Below, piece after piece: positions 7,998 to 16,871 of a stretch of 64,000 nucleotides of DNA (positions are counted from its first letter, which is position 1; each line of letters begins with the position of its first letter). The stretch is from Mycetocola lacteus (lineage in GTDB: Bacteria; Actinomycetota; Actinomycetes; Actinomycetales; Microbacteriaceae). Both the position numbers and the translations under genes were made by a program. The stretch is from NCBI RefSeq assembly GCF_003667575.1, contig NZ_RCUY01000011.1, positions 1-64,000 of the forward strand, read 5' to 3'. A model generated the notes under the pieces. That model saw only the letters and a list, made by a program, of their open reading frames with translations. It was not told where the DNA came from and ran no database searches.

Positions 7998-8631
7998 CCG
8001 ACACGGTTTCGATGATCCCCGGCTGACCCAGCTTCTTCCGCAGGGTTGAGAGGGTCACCCGAATCGAGTTGGTAAAGGGATCCACGTTTTCATCCCACGC
8101 CTTTTCCAGGATGCGCTCGGCGCTCACGGTCGCCCCATCGGCAGCCATCAGCACCTCCAGAATGGCAAACTCCTTTTTGCTCAGACGAATATAGGTGCCG
8201 TCGCGGAACACATCGTGACGGAAGGCATCCAGACGCACTCCGTGATACTCATAGACCACCGGAGTCGCCTCGGCCGTACGTCGACCGAGTGCGCGCACCC
8301 GGGCGATCAGCTCGGGGAATGCGAAGGGCTTGGCCAGATAGTCATCGGCACCCAGTCGGAAGCCCTCAACCTTATCGGTCAACCGCCCCGAGGCCGTCAG
8401 CATCAGCACGCGAGCGCGGGATCCGGCGGCCGAGAGCTCGGCGCAGACCCGGTCTCCGTGAATCACCGGAAGGTCGCGATCCAGGACCACAACGTCGTAC
8501 TCGTTGACCGAGTCCATCTCGAGCGCGGTGGCGCCATCGTAGGCGATGTCCGCGGCGATAATCTCGCGTCGGAATGCCTCGTGGATGGCCTGAGCCAGGA
8601 GCTCCTCATCGTCAACAATCAATACTCGCAT
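7963..8631 (-). CDS. OmpR-family response regulator
   Basis: A 222-aa regulator with an N-terminal receiver domain (VLIVDDEE, phosphoacceptor Asp51 in VVVLDRDLP, Lys101 in LAKPF) and a C-terminal winged helix (IRLSKKEFAILEVLM...NSIRVTLSTLRKKLG). The frame stays open upstream, but MRVLIVDDEE at 8631 is the proper start because the receiver fold begins there and GAAAGGGG lies 7 nt before it. It is the first gene of the kinase/regulator transcript. The divergent lipoprotein-exporter operon begins 180 nt away across an unusually AT-rich gap, making that operon its most likely target. Confidence 0.9.
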   Translation of the reverse strand: MRVLIVDDEELLAQAIHEAFRREIIAADIAYDGATALEMDSVNEYDVVVLDRDLPVIHGDRVCAELSAAGSRARVLMLTASGRLTDKVEGFRLGADDYLAKPFAFPELIARVRALGRRTAEATPVVYEYHGVRLDAFRHDVFRDGTYIRLSKKEFAILEVLMAADGATVSAERILEKAWDENVDPFTNSIRVTLSTLRKKLGQPGIIETVSGVGYRIAAPVE

Positions 8632-8700
8632 CGGTGCGCCCCTTTCCGGACGTTGCGATAATCGCCCGATGCGATCATCTGATATGCAAATATTTAAGCA

Positions 8701-8738
8701 CATTAGATGTAAAAAAAACATCAATTATTTTATTGACA
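8701..8738. promoter_or_regulatory. AT-rich divergent control region between response regulator and exporter operon
   Basis: Within the gap 8632-8811 this stretch holds CATTAGATG (8701-8709, a variant of the ATATTAGAT motif), the inverted repeat GATGT-7-ACATC (8706-8722), a second inverted repeat TCAAT-6-ATTGA (8721-8736), and TTGACA (8733-8738), a candidate -35 for the exporter operon. No clear -10 follows at 17 nt. Base composition contrasts sharply with the flanking genes. Confidence 0.4.
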
Positions 8739-8811
8739 TCACCTGAACACCCCCTCGGCTGTACTGGAATCACGTTCACCCCGAACGCACCAACCAACGA
8801 GGAGATTCACC

Positions 8812-9333
8812 ATGAAAACCATCCCTTTCACCCGTAAAACCCGCCTGGCTGCCGCACTGGCGGTCATCCCGCTGAGCATCGCACTCCTGGCCGGATGTAG
8901 CGCAGGCTCCTCGGGTAACAGCCCATCCCCCGAGGCCGGCGGCGACAGCAAGCCCGCCGCGGGCAACGGCGGCGGCACCACCGATCAGCAGTACCAGGAG
9001 TGGGTCCTGAAGTTCAACGGCTGCATGGAAAAGCTCGGCCACGATATGCCCGAGCCCGGGCAGGCAATGCAGGGCCTGGAGGAAGGCCCCGAGCTGGATG
9101 CCTATCTGGCAGATTCAGAAAAATGTATGAAGGAGGTGGGCGAGGCACCAGGCGCCAACAAGAAGTCTAAGGAGGAGGTCAACGAGGCCGCTCTGAAGTT
9201 CTCGCAGTGCCTGCGCGACAACGGCATCGATGTCCCCGACAGCGACCGCCCCAACGCGATCACGGTCCCGCAGAACGCCGACAAGGCTGTGCTCGACAAG
9301 TGCAATAAGGAAGCCGGAATCGGAGCCAACTAA
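8812..9333 (+). CDS. Lipoprotein with paired Cys motifs, first gene of an exporter operon
   Basis: A 173-aa lipoprotein. The signal peptide ends in LLAGC (lipidated Cys29), followed by a Gly/Ser/Pro linker. The mature domain carries two similar units, FNGCMEKLG...C and FSQCLRDNG...C, so four Cys are probably paired as disulphides outside the membrane. Small actinobacterial proteins with this F-x-x-C-M/L-R/E-x-x-G pattern are often found beside PG-binding adaptor/MacB transporters, as here; their function is not established. GAGGAG precedes the ATG. The stop overlaps the next start as TAATG, so it is coupled to the adaptor gene. Confidence 0.8.
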   Translation: MKTIPFTRKTRLAAALAVIPLSIALLAGCSAGSSGNSPSPEAGGDSKPAAGNGGGTTDQQYQEWVLKFNGCMEKLGHDMPEPGQAMQGLEEGPELDAYLADSEKCMKEVGEAPGANKKSKEEVNEAALKFSQCLRDNGIDVPDSDRPNAITVPQNADKAVLDKCNKEAGIGAN

Positions 9334-10439
9334 TGGGAGCAACCACACACCCAGCCTCACGCCGCAAGCGGCTCGGACTCATCATCTCGCTCGCCGCGGT
9401 GGTTGCGATCGGCGCCGGAGCAGCATTCTTTGTCTTCCGCGGCGGCAGTGCCGCCGCCGATCCTCCGCCACCCGCAGCGCCGCCGCCCACCACCGAGGTG
9501 GTTCGGCAGACCCTCCAGGAAACCATTACCGCGCAGGGCAAGCTGGGTCACGGCGAAGCTCGAGACCTGGCCACGGCCCTGGCCGGCATCATCACCGGCC
9601 TGCCCGCGGGCGGTGCCACCATCGGACTGGGCCAGACCCTGTTCTCAGTGGACAATAAGCCGATCACCCTGATGCGTGGCAGTATCCCCGCCTGGCGCGA
9701 CTTTGCCGCCGATATGGACAAAGGTCCGGATATCAAGCAGCTCGAGCAGAGCCTTGCCGACCTGGGTTTCTTTGGGGGAACCCCGGATGAGAAGTTCACC
9801 GCGGCCACCACAACCGCGATCAAGAAGTGGCAGAAATCGCTGGGCCTGGAGCAGACCGGAACCATTGCGCTGGGCACCATCGTCTTTGAGCCCGAGGATG
9901 TTCGGGTGAACTCAGTGGAGACGGTGCTTGGGAGCATGGCCGGGGGCGAAAAACCGATCCTCACCATCACCGGACTCGGCCGGAAGATCACCGCCGACCT
10001 CAAGCTCGCCCAGCAGTCCATCGCGACCGTGGATGGCAAGGTCACCGTCAACCTACCCGACGGAACCAAAACCACCGGCACCATTGCATCGGTGGGCACC
10101 CCCATCAGCCGAGATGGTGATGGCGGAGGCGATGGCGGAGGTAAGGCCAGCACTGTGATTCCGGTGGAGATCATTCTGGATGATCCCGCGGCCGGGGCAG
10201 GCCTCCAGGAGGCCGCGGTGTCGATCGATTTCCCCACCAAGAGCGCCGAAAACGTGCTCGTGGTCCCGGTCGGGGCCCTGACCCCGGATGGGAAGGACGG
10301 CTACTCGGTCGAGATCCTCAACGCCGATGGCACCACCAAGAAGGTCTCCGTAACCCCGGGCCTGTTCGCCGGAGGCTCGGTGGAAATCACCGGTGACGGC
10401 GTGAAAGAGGGCGACCAGGTGGTGATTCCGAAACTATGA
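9333..10439 (+). CDS. Membrane-fusion-type adaptor with peptidoglycan-binding domain
   Basis: A 368-aa extracellular adaptor. One N-terminal membrane anchor (about 12-35) is followed by a Pro-rich stretch, a short lipoyl-like beta segment (TEVVRQTLQETITAQGKLGHG), and a PG_binding_1 domain (about 133-180, PDIKQLEQSLADLGFFGGTPDEKFTAATTTAIKKWQKSLGLEQTG). The C-terminal half is beta-rich like HlyD/MacA adaptors, with a Gly/Asp loop (DGDGGGDGGGK). In the family the adaptor links an ABC exporter to the wall. It overlaps the ATPase gene by ATGA, so adaptor, ATPase and permease form a unit. Confidence 0.85.
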   Translation: MGATTHPASRRKRLGLIISLAAVVAIGAGAAFFVFRGGSAAADPPPPAAPPPTTEVVRQTLQETITAQGKLGHGEARDLATALAGIITGLPAGGATIGLGQTLFSVDNKPITLMRGSIPAWRDFAADMDKGPDIKQLEQSLADLGFFGGTPDEKFTAATTTAIKKWQKSLGLEQTGTIALGTIVFEPEDVRVNSVETVLGSMAGGEKPILTITGLGRKITADLKLAQQSIATVDGKVTVNLPDGTKTTGTIASVGTPISRDGDGGGDGGGKASTVIPVEIILDDPAAGAGLQEAAVSIDFPTKSAENVLVVPVGALTPDGKDGYSVEILNADGTTKKVSVTPGLFAGGSVEITGDGVKEGDQVVIPKL

Positions 10440-11122
10440 GTGCACACGTGATCGAACTCAACCACGTAACCCGGGAACACGGAAGCCCGCCGGTGCGCGC
10501 GGTGGACGGGGTCTCCCTGATCGTGGAGGCCGGCGAGATGGTGGCGATTGTGGGGCCGAGTGGGTCGGGCAAGTCCAGCCTGCTGAACCTGATCGGGACC
10601 CTCGATCGGCCCACCACGGGCTCGGCCCTGATCGACGGCGCCGACGTCGCCCGAATGAGCGATAACGCCCTCTCGGCGCTACGTGCCTACCGGGTCGGGT
10701 TTGTCTTCCAGCAGTTCCACCTCTCCGAGGGGGTGTCCGCCATCGACAACGTGGCCGACGGCCTGCTCTACACCGGAGTGGGTCTGCGGGAGCGCCGACG
10801 CCGGGCGAGCGATGCGCTCACCCGGGTGGGGCTCGGTCACCGCACAACCCATAAGCCCTCCCAGCTCTCCGGTGGTGAGCGGCAGCGGGTGGCCATCGCG
10901 CGAGCGGTCGTCTCCCGTCCGCCGCTGCTGCTGGCCGATGAGCCCACCGGTAACCTCGACCAGACCTCCGGGGCCAGCGTGGTTGAGCTGCTGCATGAGC
11001 TCAACCGGGATGGAACCACCATCGTGGTCATCACCCACGACGTGGAGCTCGCCCAGAAACTCCCGCGCCGGATCATGATTCGTGACGGTCGCGTGGTTTC
11101 CGACAGTAAGGACACCCCATGA
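10436..11122 (+). CDS. ABC transporter ATP-binding protein, MacB/LolD type
   Basis: A 228-aa ATPase with Walker A GPSGSGKSS (about 41-49), a Q loop (FVFQQFHL), the signature LSGGERQRVAIARA, Walker B LLLADEPTGNLD and a switch His (VITHD). The length and motif set are those of the MacB/LolD/FtsE group, whose ATPases power mechanotransmission rather than classical transport. It overlaps the adaptor upstream and the permease downstream, each by ATGA. Likely substrates of such systems are antimicrobial peptides or lipids; the specific one is not visible. Confidence 0.9.
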   Translation: MSAHVIELNHVTREHGSPPVRAVDGVSLIVEAGEMVAIVGPSGSGKSSLLNLIGTLDRPTTGSALIDGADVARMSDNALSALRAYRVGFVFQQFHLSEGVSAIDNVADGLLYTGVGLRERRRRASDALTRVGLGHRTTHKPSQLSGGERQRVAIARAVVSRPPLLLADEPTGNLDQTSGASVVELLHELNRDGTTIVVITHDVELAQKLPRRIMIRDGRVVSDSKDTP

Positions 11123-12348
11123 AACGCCGCCGCACCGCACAGGAACAGGTGAGCGCACTCCCGGCCAAGACCCGCTCGCGGCTCCTGCGCAAGGACGTGC
11201 TGCGCCTGGGAGCTTCGGGCCTCAAGTCACGGCCCACCCGGGTGGTCCTGTCGGCACTGGGTATCGCGATTGGTATCGCCGCGATGATCGCGGTGGTGGG
11301 CATCTCAACCTCGAGCCAGGCGAAACTCAACGAGCAACTCAGCTCACTGGGCACCAATATGCTCACGGTGGGGGCCGGAAAGTCGCTGTTCGGCGACCAG
11401 TCAAAACTCCCCGAGACCGCCGCCGGGCAGGTTTCCCGCATCGAGGGGGTGGAAAAAACCGCCTGGCTGGCAGAATTGGAGGGAATCAAAAGCTATCGCA
11501 GCCGGCTAATCGACTCCGGGCAGTCCGGTGGCATCACCGCCGCGGCCGTATCGGACACCCTGCTTGATGTGACCGAGGCGAGCATGAAGTCCGGAAACTG
11601 GTTCAACGAAGCCACCGCGAACTACCCCACGGTGGTCCTCGGGGCCAAGGCAGCGCAGCGACTGGGCGTGGTCACCCCGGGCACTCAGGTGTGGATTCAC
11701 GATCAGCTGTTCACGGTGTTGGGTGTGCTGGACCCGGTGCCGCTGGCCCCCGAGCTCGACACGATGGCGATGTTCAGCGAACATACGGCCATTGAGACGC
11801 TCGGCTGGGAGAAGAACCCCACCACGATTTATGAGCGATCTTCGGATGAGTCGGTGGATGCGATTCGCGCCCTTCTCCCCCGGGCCGTGAACCCCGAGAA
11901 CCCCGAGGAGGTGGAGGTCTCGCGTCCATCGGACGCACTGGCCGCCAAGAACGCCGCCGACACCGCCTTCACCGGGCTGCTGGTGGGACTCGGTTCGGTT
12001 GCGCTCCTGGTCGGCGGCATCGGTGTCGCCAATACGATGGTGATCTCGGTCCTCGAGCGTCGCCGAGAGATCGGCCTCCGCCGTGCCCTCGGTGCCACCC
12101 GAAAACACATCCGCTCGCAGTTCCTCGCCGAGGCGCTGCTGCTCTCGGCTCTCGGTGGGGTGGCCGGGGTGGGGATCGGCATGGTGGTGATCACGGTGTT
12201 TGCCAACGCCAACGGGTGGCCAGTTTCGGTGCCACCGCTGGTGATCATCGCCGGCGTCGCGGCCACGATCGTGATCGGGGCGGTGGCCGGGCTCTACCCG
12301 GCGATTCGTGCGGCGCGCACGCCTCCCACTGCGGCGCTGGCGAGCTAG
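11119..12348 (+). CDS. MacB/FtsX-type ABC transporter permease
   Basis: A 409-aa permease. An N-terminal membrane helix (about 45-67, VVLSALGIAIGIAAMIAVVGIS) is followed by a large extracellular MacB_PCD domain (about 68-270) and a C-terminal FtsX domain with three helices. ERRREIGLRRALGATRKHIRSQFLAEAL is the typical coupling segment. Only four helices are expected, as in MacB, so two copies should assemble with two ATPases. It is the last gene of the lipoprotein-adaptor-ATPase-permease operon and is followed by a terminator. Confidence 0.9.
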   Translation: MKRRRTAQEQVSALPAKTRSRLLRKDVLRLGASGLKSRPTRVVLSALGIAIGIAAMIAVVGISTSSQAKLNEQLSSLGTNMLTVGAGKSLFGDQSKLPETAAGQVSRIEGVEKTAWLAELEGIKSYRSRLIDSGQSGGITAAAVSDTLLDVTEASMKSGNWFNEATANYPTVVLGAKAAQRLGVVTPGTQVWIHDQLFTVLGVLDPVPLAPELDTMAMFSEHTAIETLGWEKNPTTIYERSSDESVDAIRALLPRAVNPENPEEVEVSRPSDALAAKNAADTAFTGLLVGLGSVALLVGGIGVANTMVISVLERRREIGLRRALGATRKHIRSQFLAEALLLSALGGVAGVGIGMVVITVFANANGWPVSVPPLVIIAGVAATIVIGAVAGLYPAIRAARTPPTAALAS

Positions 12349-12353
12349 CAATT

Positions 12354-12390
12354 GTTCCCTCGGGCCTCACGGGTCCCGGGGGAACTTTTG
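12354..12390 (+). terminator. Terminator of the MacB-type operon
   Basis: GTTCCCTCGGG (12354-12364) pairs with CCCGGGGGAAC (12375-12385), followed by TTTTG. Confidence 0.8.
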
Positions 12391-12415
12391 CATGCCGTCA
12401 TTTTTGCCATAAGAC

Positions 12416-12449
12416 ATATTAGATAATGTCGTGATTTTGCGTTTAATAT
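12416..12449 (+). promoter_or_regulatory. Promoter of the sugar-porter gene with ATATTAGAT at -35
   Basis: ATATTAGAT (12416-12424), whose end forms the -35-like AGATAA (12421-12426), then a 17-nt spacer and TAATAT (12444-12449). This repeats the geometry of the minus-strand GntR promoter at 6644-6677. A partial second copy, ATATTAG, lies at 12473-12479 in the leader. Confidence 0.55.
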
Positions 12450-12505
12450 GGCAGGGTCGAGTGCAGAGTGAAATATTAGGCTCACGACACAAACGAGGTT
12501 TCTCA

Positions 12506-13939
12506 ATGCAGACGTTACCTGCTACCCGGCGTCCCACCCGACTCGCCCTCCTGATCGGCATCGCCGCCACCACGGTGGGCATCATTTACGGCTATGACTC
12601 GTCCAATATCGGTGGGGCGATGCTCTATCTCGCCACCGATTTCAACCTGTCCCTGGATCAGCAGCAGCTGGTGACCACCACGGTGGTGGTTGGCGAGATC
12701 CTGGGCGCGATCTTCGGCGGATACCTCTCCAATCGTTTCGGCCGCAAGGCGGTCATGGTCGGGGTCGCCGCGACCTTCGCGCTCTTCTCGCTCGCCTCCG
12801 GCCTGGCCCCGACGCTCGAACTGCTGATCCTCGCCCGCTTCCTCCTGGGGGCCACCATCGGCGTCTCGGTTGTGGTGGTGCCGGTATTTGTGGCCGAGTC
12901 GGCCCCGGCCCGCTCGCGCGGTGCGTTCCTGGTCATGTATCAGGTGGCAACCGTGATCGGCATCATCCTCGGCTACCTCATCGTCATGGCCCTCGCCCCC
13001 TCGGAGAACTGGCGCTGGATGCTGGGCCTCGCCGCGATCCCCGGCCTAGTCATCACCTTTGTCCTGCTGAAGCTGCCGGATACCCCGCGCTGGTATCTGC
13101 TGCACGGCCGACTCGACGAGGCCCGCGCGACCCTAGCCGGCATCGAGGGCGAGGGCGGCGATGTGGAGCGCGAGCTGGCGCTGATCCAGGACAGCATGAA
13201 CACCCACAAAAAGGGAACCTGGCGGGACATGCTGCGCCGCCCGTTCCTGCGCGCGACCCTGTTCATCGTGGGCCTGGGATTCTTTGTGCAGATCACCGGT
13301 ATCAACGCGATCGTCTACTACAGCCCGCGCATCTTCGAGGCGATGGGCTTCACCGACGACGTGACCAAACTGGGCCTCTCGGCGCTCGTGCAGGCGGCGG
13401 GCCTAGCCGCGGTATTCCTCGCACTCGCGTTCATCGATCGTCTGGGGCGCCGCCCGGTCCTGCTGATCGGCATCGGCACCATGATCCTCGCCAACGCGCT
13501 CCTGGTCACCGTGTTCCTGGTCGGCAACGGCACCTTCACCGGTGCCCTCACCACGCTGGGCTTTATCGGCCTGATGCTCTTCACCGCGGGGTTCTCCTTC
13601 GGATTCGGCTCGCTGGTGTGGGTCTACGCGGGCGAAACGATGCCCACGCACCTGCGCTCGCTCGGGGCGAGCACGATGCTCTCGGCCAACCTGGTGGGCA
13701 ACATTCTGGTCGGATCCCTGTTCCTGACGGTGCTCACCCGCCTCGGGGGCTCGGGCACGTTCCTCTGCTTCGGGATCCTCGCCCTGGCTGCCTTTGGCTT
13801 CGTCCTCCGCTTTGCCCCGGAAACCAAGGGCCGCGACCTGGAGGAAATCGGCCAGTTCTGGGCGGCCGGCGGCCGCTGGAACGACACCACGGGCGCAGCC
13901 GAAAAAGCCTCGCAGCCTCGGGATAGCGCCCAGCGCTAA
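12506..13939 (+). CDS. MFS sugar transporter (sugar porter family)
   Basis: A 477-aa, 12-helix transporter. Family markers are GYDSSNIGGAMLYL in helix 1, SNRFGRK after helix 2, the PDTPRWYLLHGR segment before the central loop, QITGINAIVYYSP in helix 7, DRLGRRP after helix 8, and PETKGRDLEEI at the C-terminus. These are the hallmarks of the sugar porter group (XylE/GlcP-like), which imports hexoses or pentoses with protons. The frame is open 25 codons further upstream, but MQTLPATRR at 12506 fits the family start and has GAGG 7 nt before it. It is monocistronic between a terminator and a strong hairpin. Substrate is not determinable. Confidence 0.9.
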   Translation: MQTLPATRRPTRLALLIGIAATTVGIIYGYDSSNIGGAMLYLATDFNLSLDQQQLVTTTVVVGEILGAIFGGYLSNRFGRKAVMVGVAATFALFSLASGLAPTLELLILARFLLGATIGVSVVVVPVFVAESAPARSRGAFLVMYQVATVIGIILGYLIVMALAPSENWRWMLGLAAIPGLVITFVLLKLPDTPRWYLLHGRLDEARATLAGIEGEGGDVERELALIQDSMNTHKKGTWRDMLRRPFLRATLFIVGLGFFVQITGINAIVYYSPRIFEAMGFTDDVTKLGLSALVQAAGLAAVFLALAFIDRLGRRPVLLIGIGTMILANALLVTVFLVGNGTFTGALTTLGFIGLMLFTAGFSFGFGSLVWVYAGETMPTHLRSLGASTMLSANLVGNILVGSLFLTVLTRLGGSGTFLCFGILALAAFGFVLRFAPETKGRDLEEIGQFWAAGGRWNDTTGAAEKASQPRDSAQR

Positions 13940-13955
13940 CCACCCCACGAAACGT

Positions 13956-13989
13956 ACAGAACCCCCTCGGCTTTCCGAGGGGGTTCTGT
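13956..13989 (+). terminator. Terminator of the sugar-porter gene
   Basis: A perfect 15-bp stem (ACAGAACCCCCTCGG with its complement) around a CTTT loop. Confidence 0.85.
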
Positions 13990-14050
13990 ATTGAGACGAT
14001 GTTCGCGCAAGAGGACCAACGACCTCGGGAGCGCCAGATCCCCATCGCCA

Positions 14051-14085
14051 CAAACAAAAACTCCCCGCTTCGAAAAGCGAGGAGT
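14051..14085 (-). terminator. Terminator of tRNA-Gln
   Basis: On the minus strand ACTCCTCGCTT-TTCG-AAGCGGGGAGT is followed by TTTTGTTTG, directly downstream of the tRNA. Confidence 0.85.
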
Positions 14086-14092
14086 TGATTTG

Positions 14093-14164
14093 CTGGGGTA
14101 CCTGGACTCGAACCAAGAACAACTGAACCAGAATCAGCCGTGTTGCCAATTACACCATACCCCA
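14093..14164 (-). tRNA. tRNA-Gln (anticodon CTG)
   Basis: A 72-nt cloverleaf. Acceptor TGGGGTA pairs with TACCCCA; the anticodon arm GCTGA-TTCTGGT-TCAGT gives anticodon CTG; the T arm contains GGTTCGAGTCC. The 3' end is not a full encoded CCA (GCA follows). It lies downstream of gltX and the flavoprotein gene on the same strand. In actinobacteria lacking GlnRS charging of this tRNA, GltX glutamylates it before GatCAB amidation, so the proximity to gltX is sensible. Confidence 0.95.
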
Positions 14165-14220
14165 TCAGTTCGGAACCTTTTTCTCAGTGCCGTGCTGATG
14201 TTTCTAGAATAGCCCGAGGC

Positions 14221-15207
14221 TTAGCTGGACGCCAAATCGACGGCATGAATGCGCGTGTCGAGCGTGTCGCGCAGCACCGCTGCGGCCGTGCGCGCACCGG
14301 CACCGGCGGCCACGATCAGCTGCTGCGGACCGGGAGGGGTGATATCCCCCACCGCGTATACGCCGGGCACGCTGGTACGACCCTCGGCATCCACGGTGAT
14401 CAGCGCACCCACCTCGGGGTCGACAGAGTCCGCCGCCGGGCCCACGTGGGCACTGACGGTACGCTCGAGGCCCAGGTCGGCGAGGAAGCTGTCCGGGACG
14501 GTCCACTCCGGCCGCACAAAACCGGCGCTGCGCTCAAGAACCTCACCGTCGGCAAACCGCACGCCGGTCAGACCGGTGCGGTCGCCCACCAGCTCGGCAA
14601 TAGGCCTGCGATCCAGACGGATTCCCGCCCCGGCCAGCTCGGCCTCGGCGGTAGCCGGAACGCGGTCGCTGCCATTGCTCAGCGCGATCACATCGTTCGA
14701 CCACAGCGAGGTGTGCAGTGCGCGGCGCACCAGGTCCTCGGTTTCGCCGAGCATCAGCAGCGGCTGGTCGCTCTTTTCGAAGCCGTCGCACTCGAAGCAG
14801 GAGTGAACGGAGGTGCCATAGAACGCGCGCAGGCCCTGGACCTGCGGCAGACGCTCGGTCAGCCCGGTCGCGAGCACCACGCGGCGCGCACGCACCTCGT
14901 GGTTGGCGGCCCCGCGCACGCCGGTAGCCTTGACCACAAAGCCCTCCCCCGCCGGGGTGATGCTGTCGACCTGGGCGAAGGCCACGGTTCCGTTTTCGTA
15001 GGCTTCCACATCCTCCCGGGCGAGGCGTCGCAGCTCAAGCGGCGGCACCCCGTCCCGAGTGAGGAAACCGTGGGACATCAACGTCGCGGCGTGCCGCGGA
15101 CGGTTTCCATCCAGCACCAGCACACGCTGACGCGCACGCACCAGGTTCAGTGCACAGGACAGTCCGGCGGGGCCCCCGCCCACAACCACAACGTCAACAT
15201 CCATCAT
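14221..15207 (-). CDS. NAD(P)/FAD-dependent oxidoreductase, thioredoxin-reductase-like
   Basis: A 328-aa flavoprotein of the thioredoxin-reductase fold: FAD site VVGGGPAGLSCALNL at about 8-22, a second nucleotide-binding segment around 148-170, and the FAD closure VYAVGDITPPGPQQLIVAAGAGA near 285-305. A redox-type CxxC (Cys137-Phe-Glu-Cys140) sits where classical TrxB has CATC. The second dinucleotide-binding loop is degenerate (MLGETEDLVRR), so use of NADPH or of thioredoxin as partner is uncertain. It follows gltX by 5 nt on the same strand and is probably co-transcribed. Likely a thiol or quinone reductase; exact partner unknown. Confidence 0.8.
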   Translation of the reverse strand: MMDVDVVVVGGGPAGLSCALNLVRARQRVLVLDGNRPRHAATLMSHGFLTRDGVPPLELRRLAREDVEAYENGTVAFAQVDSITPAGEGFVVKATGVRGAANHEVRARRVVLATGLTERLPQVQGLRAFYGTSVHSCFECDGFEKSDQPLLMLGETEDLVRRALHTSLWSNDVIALSNGSDRVPATAEAELAGAGIRLDRRPIAELVGDRTGLTGVRFADGEVLERSAGFVRPEWTVPDSFLADLGLERTVSAHVGPAADSVDPEVGALITVDAEGRTSVPGVYAVGDITPPGPQQLIVAAGAGARTAAAVLRDTLDTRIHAVDLASS

Positions 15208-15212
15208 TATTT

Positions 15213-16727
15213 CTATTCCCCTCGCAGTGCGGACAGACGCTCGAGACGCGCCAGCGTCTCGGCCTTGCCCAGGATTTCCATCGACTCAAACAGCGGCGGG
15301 GAGATCCGGCGACCGGAAATTCCCACCCGGAGCGGACCATAGGCGATCCGCGGCTTGAGTTCGAGGCCGTCGATCAGGGCGGACTTCAGCGCCTCCTGAA
15401 TCGGGTCGGTCGTGAAATCTGCCACACCCTGCAGTGCGGCGATTGCGGCGGTCAACACATCCGTCGTGTTGGCCGGAAGGCTCTTCAGCGCGTCCTCCTG
15501 GTAGTCCAGGCTGGCGGCGTCGGTGAACAGGAAGCCGAGCATGGCCGGAGCCTCACCCAGCAGGCCGATGCGCTCCTGCACCAGCGGGGCAGCCTCGGCC
15601 AAAATTTCGCGCTCGGCCTCGGTAACCTCGGCACCCAGCACACCCGCGGTCTGCAGGTAGGGAATGGTGCGCTCGGCAAAGTCGGCCACATCCAGCAGTC
15701 GGATGTGGTCACCGTTGATCGATTCGGCCTTCTTGAGGTCGAAGCGTGCCGGCGAGGGGTTCACGTCGGCCACGTCGAAGGCGGCAACGAACTCGTCGAT
15801 GCTGAACACGTCTCGGTCCGCGGACAGGCCCCAACCCAGCAGCGCCAGGTAGTTGACCAGGCCCTCGGGGATGAATCCACGCTCGCGGTGCAGGAACAGG
15901 TTCGACTCGGGGTCGCGCTTGGAGAGCTTCTTGTTGCCCTCACCCATGACGTAGGGCAGGTGGCCGAAGCGCGGGATCGCGGTGGCGACACCGATCTCGA
16001 TCAGGGCCGAGTACAGGGCGATCTGACGCGGGGTCGAGGGCAGGATGTCCTCGCCGCGCAGCACGTGGGTGATGCCCATCAGGGCGTCATCCACCGGGTT
16101 CACCAGGGTGTACAGCGGCTGACCGTTGGGGCGCACCAGCACGAAGTCGCTAAACGAACCGGCGGGGAAGGTGATCTCGCCACGCACCAGGTCGTCAAAG
16201 CTCAGGTCGGTGTCCGGCACGCGCAGACGCAGCGCGGGCTCGCGGCCCTCGGCGCGGAACGCGGCCTTCTGCTCCTCGGTGAGGTCGCGGTCGAAGTTGT
16301 CGTAACCGAGCTGCTTGGCGCGGCCGGCGGCCTCGTTACGGGCGTCGATTTCCTCGGCGTTGGAGAAGGACTCGTAGAGGTGACCGGAAGCCTTGAGCTT
16401 CTCGATGACCTCGGCGTAGATCTCCGAACGCTGGGACTGGCGGTAGGGACCGTGCTCGCCGCCGACGCCCTCACCCTCATCCCAGTTGATGTGGAGCCAG
16501 CGCAGGCCATCGAGGATCTGCTGGTAGCTTTCCTCGCTGTCGCGGGCCGCATCGGTGTCTTCAATACGGAAGATGAGCTTGCCGCCGGTGTGGCGGGCAT
16601 AGGCCCAGTTGAACAGCGCCGTGCGGATCAGACCGACGTGCGGGGTACCGGTGGGCGACGGGCAGAAACGGACACGAATGTCGGAGCCGGTCGCGGTGGT
16701 TACGAGGTGTGAGAGAGAGGTAGACAT
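15213..16727 (-). CDS. gltX: Glutamyl-tRNA synthetase
   Basis: A 504-aa class I synthetase that ligates Glu to tRNA-Glu, and in this phylum probably also to tRNA-Gln. The HIGH-like motif is [10 protein letters not shown] (about 24-33) and the KMSKS-like motif is KLSKR (about 267-271); the segment [25 protein letters not shown] is typical of GluRS. The start is put at 16727 because TAGAAT (16740-16735) ends 7 nt before it, giving a leaderless mRNA; another ATG three codons upstream overlaps that -10 box. The C-terminal anticodon-binding domain is complete. tRNA-Gln lies downstream on the same strand. Confidence 0.95.
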   Translation of the reverse strand: MSTSLSHLVTTATGSDIRVRFCPSPTGTPHVGLIRTALFNWAYARHTGGKLIFRIEDTDAARDSEESYQQILDGLRWLHINWDEGEGVGGEHGPYRQSQRSEIYAEVIEKLKASGHLYESFSNAEEIDARNEAAGRAKQLGYDNFDRDLTEEQKAAFRAEGREPALRLRVPDTDLSFDDLVRGEITFPAGSFSDFVLVRPNGQPLYTLVNPVDDALMGITHVLRGEDILPSTPRQIALYSALIEIGVATAIPRFGHLPYVMGEGNKKLSKRDPESNLFLHRERGFIPEGLVNYLALLGWGLSADRDVFSIDEFVAAFDVADVNPSPARFDLKKAESINGDHIRLLDVADFAERTIPYLQTAGVLGAEVTEAEREILAEAAPLVQERIGLLGEAPAMLGFLFTDAASLDYQEDALKSLPANTTDVLTAAIAALQGVADFTTDPIQEALKSALIDGLELKPRIAYGPLRVGISGRRISPPLFESMEILGKAETLARLERLSALRGE

Positions 16728-16871
16728 CGCAATCATTCTATCGCGAACCGGCCCGCGCGGACCCGACGAGTATGTGCCTCATGGTTATGACGCTAACAGC
16801 GCCGAATGTGCCCTCCGAGGACCGCGTCGGTTTTCGAACGGGCGCGCGACGGATGACCCTCGAACCAACAA

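Noticed and set aside
15150..16712. A 520-codon plus-strand frame opposite gltX
   Set aside because: It mirrors the codon pattern of gltX, has no start signals or domains, and is a shadow typical of high-GC genes. The same applies to frames opposite serA (28428-29732), ilvC (32646-33668), ilvD (36566-37765) and the AfsR-like gene (49712-51064).
16773..16871. Possible small gene between gltX and the FAH gene
   Set aside because: Short frames there lack a ribosome site and codon bias; the stretch holds only promoter and terminator sequence.
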